Assembly: GCF_037975245.1 (NCBI RefSeq)
Contig: NC_092569.1
Span: forward strand, 24,909,168-24,973,167
Direction: 5' to 3'
DNA: 64,000 bases
Source: Apostichopus japonicus
Taxonomy: Eukaryota > Echinodermata > Holothuroidea > Aspidochirotida > Stichopodidae
In this document: one piece after another, positions 10,664 to 25,761 of the stretch
Numbering within the stretch: the first letter of the stretch is position 1
Layout: each line of letters opens with the position of its first letter
Program-made: the position numbers and the translations under genes
The notes under the pieces: model-generated
The model's input: only the letters and a program-made list of their open reading frames with translations
Databases searched by the model: none
What the model was told of the DNA's origin: nothing

Positions 10664-12467
10664 ATGCAGGCACCCGCTGTAAAAGATCGGCAAAAGACGT
10701 CACCACCGGGGTTCGAACCGGCGATGCAAAAGAGAGCCTCGCTCATCAGCTCTTACAGTGCGCCAAGCCATCGCGCCACTGTATGGACTGAGATATTAGG
10801 CCGATTAACTAATACTTACAGCTCCCTATGCAGGCACCCGCTGTAAAAGATCGGCAAAAGACGTCACCACCGGGGTTCGAACCGGCGATGCAAAAGAGAG
10901 CCTCGCTCATCAGCTCTTACAGTGCGCCAAGCCATCGCGCCACTGTATGGACTGAGATATTAGGCCGATTAACTAATACTTACAGCTCCCTATGCAGGCA
11001 CCCGCTGTAAAAGATCGGCAAAAGACGCCACCACCGGGGTTCGAACCGGCGATGCAAAAGAGAGTCTCGCTCATCAGCTCTTACAGTGCGCCAAGCCATC
11101 GCGCCACTGTATGGACTGAGATATTAGGCCGATTAACTAATACTTACAGCTCCCTATGCAGGCACCCGCTGTAAAAGATCGGCAAAAGACGTCACCACCG
11201 GGGTTCGAACCGGCGATGCAAAAGAGAGCCTCGCTCATCAGCTCTTACAGTGCGCCAAGCCATCGCGCCACTGTATGGACTGAGATATTAGGCCGATTAA
11301 CTAATACTTACAGCTCCCTATGCAGGCACCCGCTGTAAAAGATCGGCAAAAGACGTCACCACCGGGGTTCGAACCGGCGATGCAAAAGAGAGCCTCGCTC
11401 ATCAGCTCTTACAGTGCGCCAAGCCATCGCGCCACTGTATGGACTGAGATATTAGGCCGATTAACTAATACTTACAGCTCCCTATGCAGGCACCCGCTGT
11501 AAAAGATCGGCAAAAGACGCCACCACCGGGGTTCGAACCGGCGATGCAAAAGAGAGTCTCGCTCATCAGCTCTTACAGTGCGCCAAGCCATCGCGCCACT
11601 GTATGGACTGAGATATTAGGCCGATTAACTAATACTTACAGCTCCCTATGCAGGCACCCGCTGTAAAAGATCGGCAAAAGACGTCACCACCGGGGTTCGA
11701 ACCGGCGATGCAAAAGAGAGCCTCGCTCATCAGCTCTTACAGTGCGCCAAGCCATCGCGCCACTGTATGGACTGAGATATTAGGCCGATTAACTAATACT
11801 TACAGCTCCCTATGCAGGCACCCGCTGTAAAAGATCGGCAAAAGACGCCACCACCGGGGTTCGAACCGGCGATGCAAAAGAGAGTCTCGCTCATCAGCTC
11901 TTACAGTGCGCCAAGCCATCGCGCCACTGTATGGACTGAGATATTAGGCCGATTAACTAATACTTACAGCTCCCTATGCAGGCACCCGCTGTAAAAGATC
12001 GGCAAAAGACGTCACCACCGGGGTTCGAACCGGCGATGCAAAAGAGAGTCTCGCTCATCAGCTCTTACAGTGCGCCAAGCCATCGCGCCACTGTATGGAC
12101 TGAGATATTAGGCCGATTAACTAATACTTACAGCTCCCTATGCAGGCACCCGCTGTAAAAGATCGGCAAAAGACGTCACCACCGGGGTTCGAACCGGCGA
12201 TGCAAAAGAGAGCCTCGCTCATCAGCTCTTACAGTGCGCCAAGCCATCGCGCCACTGTATGGACTGAGATATTAGGCCGATTAACTAATACTTACAGCTC
12301 CCTATGCAGGCACCCGCTGTAAAAGATCGGCAAAAGACGCCACCACCGGGGTTCGAACCGGCGATGCAAAAGAGAGTCTCGCTCATCAGCTCTTACAGTG
12401 CGCCAAGCCATCGCGCCACTGTATGGACTGAGATATTAGGCCGATTAACTAATACTTACAGCTCCCT

Positions 12468-13943
12468 ATGCAGGCACCCGCTGTAAAAGATCGGCAAAAG
12501 ACGTCACCACCGGGGTTCGAACCGGCGATGCAAAAGAGAGCCTCGCTCATCAGCTCTTACAGTGCGCCAAGCCATCGCGCCACTGTATGGACTGAGATAT
12601 TAGGCCGATTAACTAATACTTACAGCTCCCTATGCAGGCACCCGCTGTAAAAGATCGGCAAAAGACGTCACCACCGGGGTTCGAACCGGCGATGCAAAAG
12701 AGAGCCTCGCTCATCAGCTCTTACAGTGCGCCAAGCCATCGCGCCACTGTATGGACTGAGATATTAGGCCGATTAACTAATACTTACAGCTCCCTATGCA
12801 GGCACCCGCTGTAAAAGATCGGCAAAAGACGTCACCACCGGGGTTCGAACCGGCGATGCAAAAGAGAGCCTCGCTCATCAGCTCTTACAGTGCGCCAAGC
12901 CATCGCGCCACTGTATGGACTGAGATATTAGGCCGATTAACTAATACTTACAGCTCCCTATGCAGGCACCCGCTGTAAAAGATCGGCAAAAGACGTCACC
13001 ACCGGGGTTCGAACCGGCGATGCAAAAGAGAGCCTCGCTCATCAGCTCTTACAGTGCGCCAAGCCATCGCGCCACTGTATGGACTGAGATATTAGGCCGA
13101 TTAACTAATACTTACAGCTCCCTATGCAGGCACCCGCTGTAAAAGATCGGCAAAAGACGTCACCACCGGGGTTCGAACCGGCGATGCAAAAGAGAGCCTC
13201 GCTCATCAGCTCTTACAGTGCGCCAAGCCATCGCGCCACTGTATGGACTGAGATATTAGGCCGATTAACTAATACTTACAGCTCCCTATGCAGGCACCCG
13301 CTGTAAAAGATCGGCAAAAGACGTCACCACCGGGGTTCGAACCGGCGATGCAAAAGAGAGCCTCGCTCATCAGCTCTTACAGTGCGCCAAGCCATCGCGC
13401 CACTGTATGGACTGAGATATTAGGCCGATTAACTAATACTTACAGCTCCCTATGCAGGCACCCGCTGTAAAAGATCGGCAAAAGACGTCACCACCGGGGT
13501 TCGAACCGGCGATGCAAAAGAGAGCCTCGCTCATCAGCTCTTACAGTGCGCCAAGCCATCGCGCCACTGTATGGACTGAGATATTAGGCCGATTAACTAA
13601 TACTTACAGCTCCCTATGCAGGCACCCGCTGTAAAAGATCGGCAAAAGACGTCACCACCGGGGTTCGAACCGGCGATGCAAAAGAGAGCCTCGCTCATCA
13701 GCTCTTACAGTGCGCCAAGCCATCGCGCCACTGTATGGACTGAGATATTAGGCCGATTAACTAATACTTACAGCTCCCTATGCAGGCACCCGCTGTAAAA
13801 GATCGGCAAAAGACGTCACCACCGGGGTTCGAACCGGCGATGCAAAAGAGAGCCTCGCTCATCAGCTCTTACAGTGCGCCAAGCCATCGCGCCACTGTAT
13901 GGACTGAGATATTAGGCCGATTAACTAATACTTACAGCTCCCT
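12468..13943. repeat. Run of nine apparently identical type A units
   Basis: Nine successive monomers (anchors 12468 to 13780) share GACGTC and GAGAGCC, and I see no difference among them. The run ends at the unit anchored at 13944, which has GACCCC. Local homogenisation by unequal exchange is the simplest explanation. Confidence 0.8.
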
Positions 13944-16895
13944 ATGCAGGCACCCGCTGTAAAAGATCGGCAAAAGACCCCACCACCGGGGTTCGAACCG
14001 GCGATGCAAAAGAGAGCCTCGCTCATCAGCTCTTACAGTGCGCCAAGCCATCGCGCCACTGTATGGACTGAGATATTAGGCCGATTAACTAATACTTACA
14101 GCTCCCTATGCAGGCACCCGCTGTAAAAGATCGGCAAAAGACGCCACCACCGGGGTTCGAACCGGCGATGCAAAAGAGAGCCTCGCTCATCAGCTCTTAC
14201 AGTGCGCCAAGCCATCGCGCCACTGTATGGACTGAGATATTAGGCCGATTAACTAATACTTACAGCTCCCTATGCAGGCACCCGCTGTAAAAGATCGGCA
14301 AAAGACGTCACCACCGGGGTTCGAACCGGCGATGCAAAAGAGAGCCTCGCTCATCAGCTCTTACAGTGCGCCAAGCCATCGCGCCACTGTATGGACTGAG
14401 ATATTAGGCCGATTAACTAATACTTACAGCTCCCTATGCAGGCACCCGCTGTAAAAGATCGGCAAAAGACGTCACCACCGGGGTTCGAACCGGCGATGCA
14501 AAAGAGAGCCTCGCTCATCAGCTCTTACAGTGCGCCAAGCCATCGCGCCACTGTATGGACTGAGATATTAGGCCGATTAACTAATACTTACAGCTCCCTA
14601 TGCAGGCACCCGCTGTAAAAGATCGGCAAAAGACGTCACCACCGGGGTTCGAACCGGCGATGCAAAAGAGAGCCTCGCTCATCAGCTCTTACAGTGCGCC
14701 AAGCCATCGCGCCACTGTATGGACTGAGATATTAGGCCGATTAACTAATACTTACAGCTCCCTATGCAGGCACCCGCTGTAAAAGATCGGCAAAAGACGC
14801 CACCACCGGGGTTCGAACCGGCGATGCAAAAGAGAGTCTCGCTCATCAGCTCTTACAGTGCGCCAAGCCATCGCGCCACTGTATGGACTGAGATATTAGG
14901 CCGATTAACTAATACTTACAGCTCCCTATGCAGGCACCCGCTGTAAAAGATCGGCAAAAGACGCCACCACCGGGGTTCGAACCGGCGATGCAAAAGAGAG
15001 CCTCGCTCATCAGCTCTTACAGTGCGCCAAGCCATCGCGCCACTGTATGGACTGAGATATTAGGCCGATTAACTAATACTTACAGCTCCCTATGCAGGCA
15101 CCCGCTGTAAAAGATCGGCAAAAGACGCCACCACCGGGGTTCGAACCGGCGATGCAAAAGAGAGCCTCGCTCATCAGCTCTTACAGTGCGCCAAGCCATC
15201 GCGCCACTGTATGGACTGAGATATTAGGCCGATTAACTAATACTTACAGCTCCCTATGCAGGCACCCGCTGTAAAAGATCGGCAAAAGACGTCACCACCG
15301 GGGTTCGAACCGGCGATGCAAAAGAGAGTCTCGCTCATCAGCTCTTACAGTGCGCCAAGCCATCGCGCCACTGTATGGACTGAGATATTAGGCCGATTAA
15401 CTAATACTTACAGCTCCCTATGCAGGCACCCGCTGTAAAAGATCGGCAAAAGACGTCACCACCGGGGTTCGAACCGGCGATGCAAAAGAGAGCCTCGCTC
15501 ATCAGCTCTTACAGTGCGCCAAGCCATCGCGCCACTGTATGGACTGAGATATTAGGCCGATTAACTAATACTTACAGCTCCCTATGCAGGCACCCGCTGT
15601 AAAAGATCGGCAAAAGACGCCACCACCGGGGTTCGAACCGGCGATGCAAAAGAGAGTCTCGCTCATCAGCTCTTACAGTGCGCCAAGCCATCGCGCCACT
15701 GTATGGACTGAGATATTAGGCCGATTAACTAATACTTACAGCTCCCTATGCAGGCACCCGCTGTAAAAGATCGGCAAAAGACGTCACCACCGGGGTTCGA
15801 ACCGGCGATGCAAAAGAGAGCCTCGCTCATCAGCTCTTACAGTGCGCCAAGCCATCGCGCCACTGTATGGACTGAGATATTAGGCCGATTAACTAATACT
15901 TACAGCTCCCTATGCAGGCACCCGCTGTAAAAGATCGGCAAAAGACGTCACCACCGGGGTTCGAACCGGCGATGCAAAAGAGAGCCTCGCTCATCAGCTC
16001 TTACAGTGCGCCAAGCCATCGCGCCACTGTATGGACTGAGATATTAGGCCGATTAACTAATACTTACAGCTCCCTATGCAGGCACCCGCTGTAAAAGATC
16101 GGCAAAAGACGCCACCACCGGGGTTCGAACCGGCGATGCAAAAGAGAGCCTCGCTCATCAGCTCTTACAGTGCGCCAAGCCATCGCGCCACTGTATGGAC
16201 TGAGATATTAGGCCGATTAACTAATACTTACAGCTCCCTATGCAGGCACCCGCTGTAAAAGATCGGCAAAAGACGCCACCACCGGGGTTCGAACCGGCGA
16301 TGCAAAAGAGAGCCTCGCTCATCAGCTCTTACAGTGCGCCAAGCCATCGCGCCACTGTATGGACTGAGATATTAGGCCGATTAACTAATACTTACAGCTC
16401 CCTATGCAGGCACCCGCTGTAAAAGATCGGCAAAAGACGCCACCACCGGGGTTCGAACCGGCGATGCAAAAGAGAGTCTCGCTCATCAGCTCTTACAGTG
16501 CGCCAAGCCATCGCGCCACTGTATGGACTGAGATATTAGGCCGATTAACTAATACTTACAGCTCCCTATGCAGGCACCCGCTGTAAAAGATCGGCAAAAG
16601 ACGTCACCACCGGGGTTCGAACCGGCGATGCAAAAGAGAGCCTCGCTCATCAGCTCTTACAGTGCGCCAAGCCATCGCGCCACTGTATGGACTGAGATAT
16701 TAGGCCGATTAACTAATACTTACAGCTCCCTATGCAGGCACCCGCTGTAAAAGATCGGCAAAAGACGTCACCACCGGGGTTCGAACCGGCGATGCAAAAG
16801 AGAGCCTCGCTCATCAGCTCTTACAGTGCGCCAAGCCATCGCGCCACTGTATGGACTGAGATATTAGGCCGATTAACTAATACTTACAGCTCCCT

Positions 16896-17069
16896 ATGCA
16901 GGCACCCGCTGTAAAAGATCGGCAAAAGACGCCACCACCGGGGTTCGAACCGGCGATGCAAAAGAGAGTCTCGCTCATCAGCGCCCATCAGCTCTTACAG
17001 TGCGCCAAGCCATCGCGCCACTGTATGGACTGAGATATTAGGCCGATTAACTAATACTTACAGCTCCCT
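16896..17069. repeat. 174-bp monomer with 10-bp tandem duplication (second instance)
   Basis: The same duplication with the same internal T-to-C change occurs at 16973-16992, 6406 bp (39 units plus 10 bp) downstream of the first. This unit is type B (GAGAGTC), so the variant 6 bp from the duplicated tract differs between the two carriers. Confidence 0.95.
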
Positions 17070-20000
17070 ATGCAGGCACCCGCTGTAAAAGATCGGCAAA
17101 AGACGCCACCACCGGGGTTCGAACCGGCGATGCAAAAGAGAGTCTCGCTCATCAGCTCTTACAGTGCGCCAAGCCATCGCGCCACTGTATGGACTGAGAT
17201 ATTAGGCCGATTAACTAATACTTACAGCTCCCTATGCAGGCACCCGCTGTAAAAGATCGGCAAAAGACGTCACCACCGGGGTTCGAACCGGCGATGCAAA
17301 AGAGAGCCTCGCTCATCAGCTCTTACAGTGCGCCAAGCCATCGCGCCACTGTATGGACTGAGATATTAGGCCGATTAACTAATACTTACAGCTCCCTATG
17401 CAGGCACCCGCTGTAAAAGATCGGCAAAAGACGTCACCACCGGGGTTCGAACCGGCGATGCAAAAGAGAGCCTCGCTCATCAGCTCTTACAGTGCGCCAA
17501 GCCATCGCGCCACTGTATGGACTGAGATATTAGGCCGATTAACTAATACTTACAGCTCCCTATGCAGGCACCCGCTGTAAAAGATCGGCAAAAGACGCCA
17601 CCACCGGGGTTCGAACCGGCGATGCAAAAGAGAGTCTCGCTCATCAGCTCTTACAGTGCGCCAAGCCATCGCGCCACTGTATGGACTGAGATATTAGGCC
17701 GATTAACTAATACTTACAGCTCCCTATGCAGGCACCCGCTGTAAAAGATCGGCAAAAGACGCCACCACCGGGGTTCGAACCGGCGATGCAAAAGAGAGCC
17801 TCGCTCATCAGCTCTTACAGTGCGCCAAGCCATCGCGCCACTGTATGGACTGAGATATTAGGCCGATTAACTAATACTTACAGCTCCCTATGCAGGCACC
17901 CGCTGTAAAAGATCGGCAAAAGACGTCACCACCGGGGTTCGAACCGGCGATGCAAAAGAGAGCCTCGCTCATCAGCTCTTACAGTGCGCCAAGCCATCGC
18001 GCCACTGTATGGACTGAGATATTAGGCCGATTAACTAATACTTACAGCTCCCTATGCAGGCGCCCGCTGTAAAAGATCGGCAAAAGACGCCACCACCGGG
18101 GTTCGAACCGGCGATGCAAAAGAGAGTCTCGCTCATCAGCTCTTACAGTGCGCCAAGCCATCGCGCCACTGTATGGACTGAGATATTAGGCCGATTAACT
18201 AATACTTACAGCTCCCTATGCAGGCGCCCGCTGTAAAAGATCGGCAAAAGACGTCACCACCGGGGTTCGAACCGGCGATGCAAAAGAGAGCCTCGCTCAT
18301 CAGCTCTTACAGTGCGCCAAGCCATCGCGCCACTGTATGGACTGAGATATTAGGCCGATTAACTAATACTTACAGCTCCCTATGCAGGCACCCGCTGTAA
18401 AAGATCGGCAAAAGACGTCACCACCGGGGTTCGAACCGGCGATGCAAAAGAGAGCCTCGCTCATCAGCTCTTACAGTGCGCCAAGCCATCGCGCCACTGT
18501 ATGGACTGAGATATTAGGCCGATTAACTAATACTTACAGCTCCCTATGCAGGCACCCGCTGTAAAAGATCGGCAAAAGACGTCACCACCGGGGTTCGAAC
18601 CGGCGATGCAAAAGAGAGCCTCGCTCATCAGCTCTTACAGTGCGCCAAGCCATCGCGCCACTGTATGGACTGAGATATTAGGCCGATTAACTAATACTTA
18701 CAGCTCCCTATGCAGGCACCCGCTGTAAAAGATCGGCAAAAGACGCCACCACCGGGGTTCGAACCGGCGATGCAAAAGAGAGTCTCGCTCATCAGCTCTT
18801 ACAGTGCGCCAAGCCATCGCGCCACTGTATGGACTGAGATATTAGGCCGATTAACTAATACTTACAGCTCCCTATGCAGGCACCCGCTGTAAAAGATCGG
18901 CAAAAGACGTCACCACCGGGGTTCGAACCGGCGATGCAAAAGAGAGCCTCGCTCATCAGCTCTTACAGTGCGCCAAGCCATCGCGCCACTGTATGGACTG
19001 AGATATTAGGCCGATTAACTAATACTTACAGCTCCCTATGCAGGCACCCGCTGTAAAAGATCGGCAAAAGACGTCACCACCGGGGTTCGAACCGGCGATG
19101 CAAAAGAGAGCCTCGCTCATCAGCTCTTACAGTGCGCCAAGCCATCGCGCCACTGTATGGACTGAGATATTAGGCCGATTAACTAATACTTACAGCTCCC
19201 TATGCAGGCACCCGCTGTAAAAGATCGGCAAAAGACGTCACCACCGGGGTTCGAACCGGCGATGCAAAAGAGAGCCTCGCTCATCAGCTCTTACAGTGCG
19301 CCAAGCCATCGCGCCACTGTATGGACTGAGATATTAGGCCGATTAACTAATACTTACAGCTCCCTATGCAGGCACCCGCTGTAAAAGATCGGCAAAAGAC
19401 GTCACCACCGGGGTTCGAACCGGCGATGCAAAAGAGAGCCTCGCTCATCAGCTCTTACAGTGCGCCAAGCCATCGCGCCACTGTATGGACTGAGATATTA
19501 GGCCGATTAACTAATACTTACAGCTCCCTATGCAGGCACCCGCTGTAAAAGATCGGCAAAAGACGTCACCACCGGGGTTCGAACCGGCGATGCAAAAGAG
19601 AGTCTCGCTCATCAGCTCTTACAGTGCGCCAAGCCATCGCGCCACTGTATGGACTGAGATATTAGGCCGATTAACTAATACTTACAGCTCCCTATGCAGG
19701 CACCCGCTGTAAAAGATCGGCAAAAGACGTCACCACCGGGGTTCGAACCGGCGATGCAAAAGAGAGCCTCGCTCATCAGCTCTTACAGTTCGCCAAGCCA
19801 TCGCGCCACTGTATGGACTGAGATATTAGGCCGATTAACTAATACTTACAGCTCCCTATGCAGGCACCCGCTGTAAAAGATCGGCAAAAGACGTCACCAC
19901 CGGGGTTCGAACCGGCGATGCAAAAGAGAGCCTCGCTCATCAGCTCTTACAGTGCGCCAAGCCATCGCGCCACTGTATGGACTGAGATATTAGGCCGATT

Positions 20001-23000
20001 AACTAATACTTACAGCTCCCTATGCAGGCACCCGCTGTAAAAGATCGGCAAAAGACGCCACCACCGGGGTTCGAACCGGCGATGCAAAAGAGAGCCTCGC
20101 TCATCAGCTCTTACAGTGCGCCAAGCCATCGCGCCACTGTATGGACTGAGATATTAGGCCGATTAACTAATACTTACAGCTCCCTATGCAGGCACCCGCT
20201 GTAAAAGATCGGCAAAAGACGCCACCACCGGGGTTCGAACCGGCGATGCAAAAGAGAGCCTCGCTCATCAGCTCTTACAGTGCGCCAAGCCATCGCGCCA
20301 CTGTATGGACTGAGATATTAGGCCGATTAACTAATACTTACAGCTCCCTATGCAGGCACCCGCTGTAAAAGATCGGCAAAAGACGTCACCACCGGGGTTC
20401 GAACCGGCGATGCAAAAGAGAGCCTCGCTCATCAGCTCTTACAGTGCGCCAAGCCATCGCACCACTGTATGGACTGAGATATTAGGCCGATTAACTAATA
20501 CTTACAGCTCCCTATGCAGGCACCCGCTGTAAAAGATCGGCAAAAGACGTCACCACCGGGGTTCGAACCGGCGATGCAAAAGAGAGCCTCGCTCATCAGC
20601 TCTTACAGTGCGCCAAGCCATCGCGCCACTGTATGGACTGAGATATTAGGCCGATTAACTAATACTTACAGCTCCCTATGCAGGCACCCGCTGTAAAAGA
20701 TCGGCAAAAGACCCCACCACCGGGGTTCGAACCGGCGATGCAAAAGAGAGCCTCGCTCATCAGCTCTTACAGTGCGCCAAGCCATCGCGCCACTGTATGG
20801 ACTGAGATATTAGGCCGATTAACTAATACTTACAGCTCCCTATGCAGGCACCCGCTGTAAAAGATCGGCAAAAGACGCCACCACCGGGGTTCGAACCGGC
20901 GATGCAAAAGAGAGCCTCGCTCATCAGCTCTTACAGTGCGCCAAGCCATCGCGCCACTGTATGGACTGAGATATTAGGCCGATTAACTAATACTTACAGC
21001 TCCCTATGCAGGCACCCGCTGTAAAAGATCGGCAAAAGACGCCACCACCGGGGTTCGAACCGGCGATGCAAAAGAGAGTCTCGCTCATCAGCTCTTACAG
21101 TGCGCCAAGCCATCGCGCCACTGTATGGACTGAGATATTAGGCCGATTAACTAATACTTACAGCTCCCTATGCAGGCACCCGCTGTAAAAGATCGGCAAA
21201 AGACGCCACCACCGGGGTTCGAACCGGCGATGCAAAAGAGAGCCTCGCTCATCAGCTCTTACAGTGCGCCAAGCCATCGCGCCACTGTATGGACTGAGAT
21301 ATTAGGCCGATTAACTAATACTTACAGCTCCCTATGCAGGCACCCGCTGTAAAAGATCGGCAAAAGACGTCACCACCGGGGTTCGAACCGGCGATGCAAA
21401 AGAGAGCCTCGCTCATCAGCTCTTACAGTGCGCCAAGCCATCGCGCCACTGTATGGACTGAGATATTAGGCCGATTAACTAATACTTACAGCTCCCTATG
21501 CAGGCACCCGCTGTAAAAGATCGGCAAAAGACGTCACCACCGGGGTTCGAACCGGCGATGCAAAAGAGAGCCTCGCTCATCAGCTCTTACAGTGCGCCAA
21601 GCCATCGCGCCACTGTATGGACTGAGATATTAGGCCGATTAACTAATACTTACAGCTCCCTATGCAGGCACCCGCTGTAAAAGATCGGCAAAAGACGCCA
21701 CCACCGGGGTTCGAACCGGCGATGCAAAAGAGAGTCTCGCTCATCAGCTCTTACAGTGCGCCAAGCCATCGCGCCACTGTATGGACTGAGATATTAGGCC
21801 GATTAACTAATACTTACAGCTCCCTATGCAGGCACCCGCTGTAAAAGATCGGCAAAAGACGTCACCACCGGGGTTCGAACCGGCGATGCAAAAGAGAGCC
21901 TCGCTCATCAGCTCTTACAGTGCGCCAAGCCATCGCGCCACTGTATGGACTGAGATATTAGGCCGATTAACTAATACTTACAGCTCCCTATGCAGGCACC
22001 CGCTGTAAAAGATCGGCAAAAGACGTCACCACCGGGGTTCGAACCGGCGATGCAAAAGAGAGCCTCGCTCATCAGCTCTTACAGTGCGCCAAGCCATCGC
22101 GCCACTGTATGGACTGAGATATTAGGCCGATTAACTAATACTTACAGCTCCCTATGCAGGCACCCGCTGTAAAAGATCGGCAAAAGACGTCACCACCGGG
22201 GTTCGAACCGGCGATGCAAAAGAGAGCCTCGCTCATCAGCTCTTACAGTGCGCCAAGCCATCGCGCCACTGTATGGACTGAGATATTAGGCCGATTAACT
22301 AATACTTACAGCTCCCTATGCAGGCACCCGCTGTAAAAGATCGGCAAAAGACCCCACCACCGGGGTTCGAACCGGCGATGCAAAAGAGAGCCTCGCTCAT
22401 CAGCTCTTACAGTGCGCCAAGCCATCGCGCCACTGTATGGACTGAGATATTAGGCCGATTAACTAATACTTACAGCTCCCTATGCAGGCACCCGCTGTAA
22501 AAGATCGGCAAAAGACGCCACCACCGGGGTTCGAACCGGCGATGCAAAAGAGAGCCTCGCTCATCAGCTCTTACAGTGCGCCAAGCCATCGCGCCACTGT
22601 ATGGACTGAGATATTAGGCCGATTAACTAATACTTACAGCTCCCTATGCAGGCACCCGCTGTAAAAGATCGGCAAAAGACGTCACCACCGGGGTTCGAAC
22701 CGGCGATGCAAAAGAGAGCCTCGCTCATCAGCTCTTACAGTGCGCCAAGCCATCGCGCCACTGTATGGACTGAGATATTAGGCCGATTAACTAATACTTA
22801 CAGCTCCCTATGCAGGCACCCGCTGTAAAAGATCGGCAAAAGACCCCACCACCGGGGTTCGAACCGGCGATGCAAAAGAGAGCCTCGCTCATCAGCTCTT
22901 ACAGTGCGCCAAGCCATCGCGCCACTGTATGGACTGAGATATTAGGCCGATTAACTAATACTTACAGCTCCCTATGCAGGCACCCGCTGTAAAAGATCGG

Positions 23001-25761
23001 CAAAAGACGCCACCACCGGGGTTCGAACCGGCGATGCAAAAGAGAGCCTCGCTCATCAGCTCTTACAGTGCGCCAAGCCATCGCGCCACTGTATGGACTG
23101 AGATATTAGGCCGATTAACTAATACTTACAGCTCCCTATGCAGGCACCCGCTGTAAAAGATCGGCAAAAGACGCCACCACCGGGGTTCGAACCGGCGATG
23201 CAAAAGAGAGCCTCGCTCATCAGCTCTTACAGTGCGCCAAGCCATCGCGCCACTGTATGGACTGAGATATTAGGCCGATTAACTAATACTTACAGCTCCC
23301 TATGCAGGCACCCGCTGTAAAAGATCGGCAAAAGACGCCACCACCGGGGTTCGAACCGGCGATGCAAAAGAGAGTCTCGCTCATCAGCTCTTACAGTGCG
23401 CCAAGCCATCGCGCCACTGTATGGACTGAGATATTAGGCCGATTAACTAATACTTACAGCTCCCTATGCAGGCACCCGCTGTAAAAGATCGGCAAAAGAC
23501 GTCACCACCGGGGTTCGAACCGGCGATGCAAAAGAGAGCCTCGCTCATCAGCTCTTACAGTGCGCCAAGCCATCGCGCCACTGTATGGACTGAGATATTA
23601 GGCCGATTAACTAATACTTACAGCTCCCTATGCAGGCACCCGCTGTAAAAGATCGGCAAAAGACGTCACCACCGGGGTTCGAACCGGCGATGCAAAAGAG
23701 AGCCTCGCTCATCAGCTCTTACAGTGCGCCAAGCCATCGCGCCACTGTATGGACTGAGATATTAGGCCGATTAACTAATACTTACAGCTCCCTATGCAGG
23801 CACCCGCTGTAAAAGATCGGCAAAAGACGTCACCACCGGGGTTCGAACCGGCGATGCAAAAGAGAGCCTCGCTCATCAGCTCTTACAGTGCGCCAAGCCA
23901 TCGCGCCACTGTATGGACTGAGATATTAGGCCGATTAACTAATACTTACAGCTCCCTATGCAGGCACCCGCTGTAAAAGATCGGCAAAAGACGTCACCAC
24001 CGGGGTTCGAACCGGCGATGCAAAAGAGAGCCTCGCTCATCAGCTCTTACAGTGCGCCAAGCCATCGCGCCACTGTATGGACTGAGATATTAGGCCGATT
24101 AACTAATACTTACAGCTCCCTATGCAGGCACCCGCTGTAAAAGATCGGCAAAAGACGTCACCACCGGGGTTCGAACCGGCGATGCAAAAGAGAGCCTCGC
24201 TCATCAGCTCTTACAGTGCGCCAAGCCATCGCGCCACTGTATGGACTGAGATATTAGGCCGATTAACTAATACTTACAGCTCCCTATGCAGGCACCCGCT
24301 GTAAAAGATCGGCAAAAGACGTCACCACCGGGGTTCGAACCGGCGATGCAAAAGAGAGTCTCGCTCATCAGCTCTTACAGTGCGCCAAGCCATCGCGCCA
24401 CTGTATGGACTGAGATATTAGGCCGATTAACTAATACTTACAGCTCCCTATGCAGGCACCCGCTGTAAAAGATCGGCAAAAGACGTCACCACCGGGGTTC
24501 GAACCGGCGATGCAAAAGAGAGTCTCGCTCATCAGCTCTTACAGTGCGCCAAGCCATCGCGCCACTGTATGGACTGAGATATTAGGCCGATTAACTAATA
24601 CTTACAGCTCCCTATGCAGGCACCCGCTGTAAAAGATCGGCAAAAGACGTCACCACCGGGGTTCGAACCGGCGATGCAAAAGAGAGCCTCGCTCATCAGC
24701 TCTTACAGTGCGCCAAGCCATCGCGCCACTGTATGGACTGAGATATTAGGCCGATTAACTAATACTTACAGCTCCCTATGCAGGCACCCGCTGTAAAAGA
24801 TCGGCAAAAGACGTCACCACCGGGGTTCGAACCGGCGATGCAAAAGAGAGCCTCGCTCATCAGCTCTTACAGTGCGCCAAGCCATCGCGCCACTGTATGG
24901 ACTGAGATATTAGGCCGATTAACTAATACTTACAGCTCCCTATGCAGGCACCCGCTGTAAAAGATCGGCAAAAGACGTCACCACCGGGGTTCGAACCGGC
25001 GATGCAAAAGAGAGCCTCGCTCATCAGCTCTTACAGTGCGCCAAGCCATCGCGCCACTGTATGGACTGAGATATTAGGCCGATTAACTAATACTTACAGC
25101 TCCCTATGCAGGCACCCGCTGTAAAAGATCGGCAAAAGACGTCACCACCGGGGTTCGAACCGGCGATGCAAAAGAGAGCCTCGCTCATCAGCTCTTACAG
25201 TGCGCCAAGCCATCGCGCCACTGTATGGACTGAGATATTAGGCCGATTAACTAATACTTACAGCTCCCTATGCAGGCACCCGCTGTAAAAGATCGGCAAA
25301 AGACGTCACCACCGGGGTTCGAACCGGCGATGCAAAAGAGAGCCTCGCTCATCAGCTCTTACAGTGCGCCAAGCCATCGCGCCACTGTATGGACTGAGAT
25401 ATTAGGCCGATTAACTAATACTTACAGCTCCCTATGCAGGCACCCGCTGTAAAAGATCGGCAAAAGACGTCACCACCGGGGTTCGAACCGGCGATGCAAA
25501 AGAGAGCCTCGCTCATCAGCTCTTACAGTGCGCCAAGCCATCGCGCCACTGTATGGACTGAGATATTAGGCCGATTAACTAATACTTACAGCTCCCTATG
25601 CAGGCACCCGCTGTAAAAGATCGGCAAAAGACGTCACCACCGGGGTTCGAACCGGCGATGCAAAAGAGAGCCTCGCTCATCAGCTCTTACAGTGCGCCAA
25701 GCCATCGCGCCACTGTATGGACTGAGATATTAGGCCGATTAACTAATACTTACAGCTCCCT

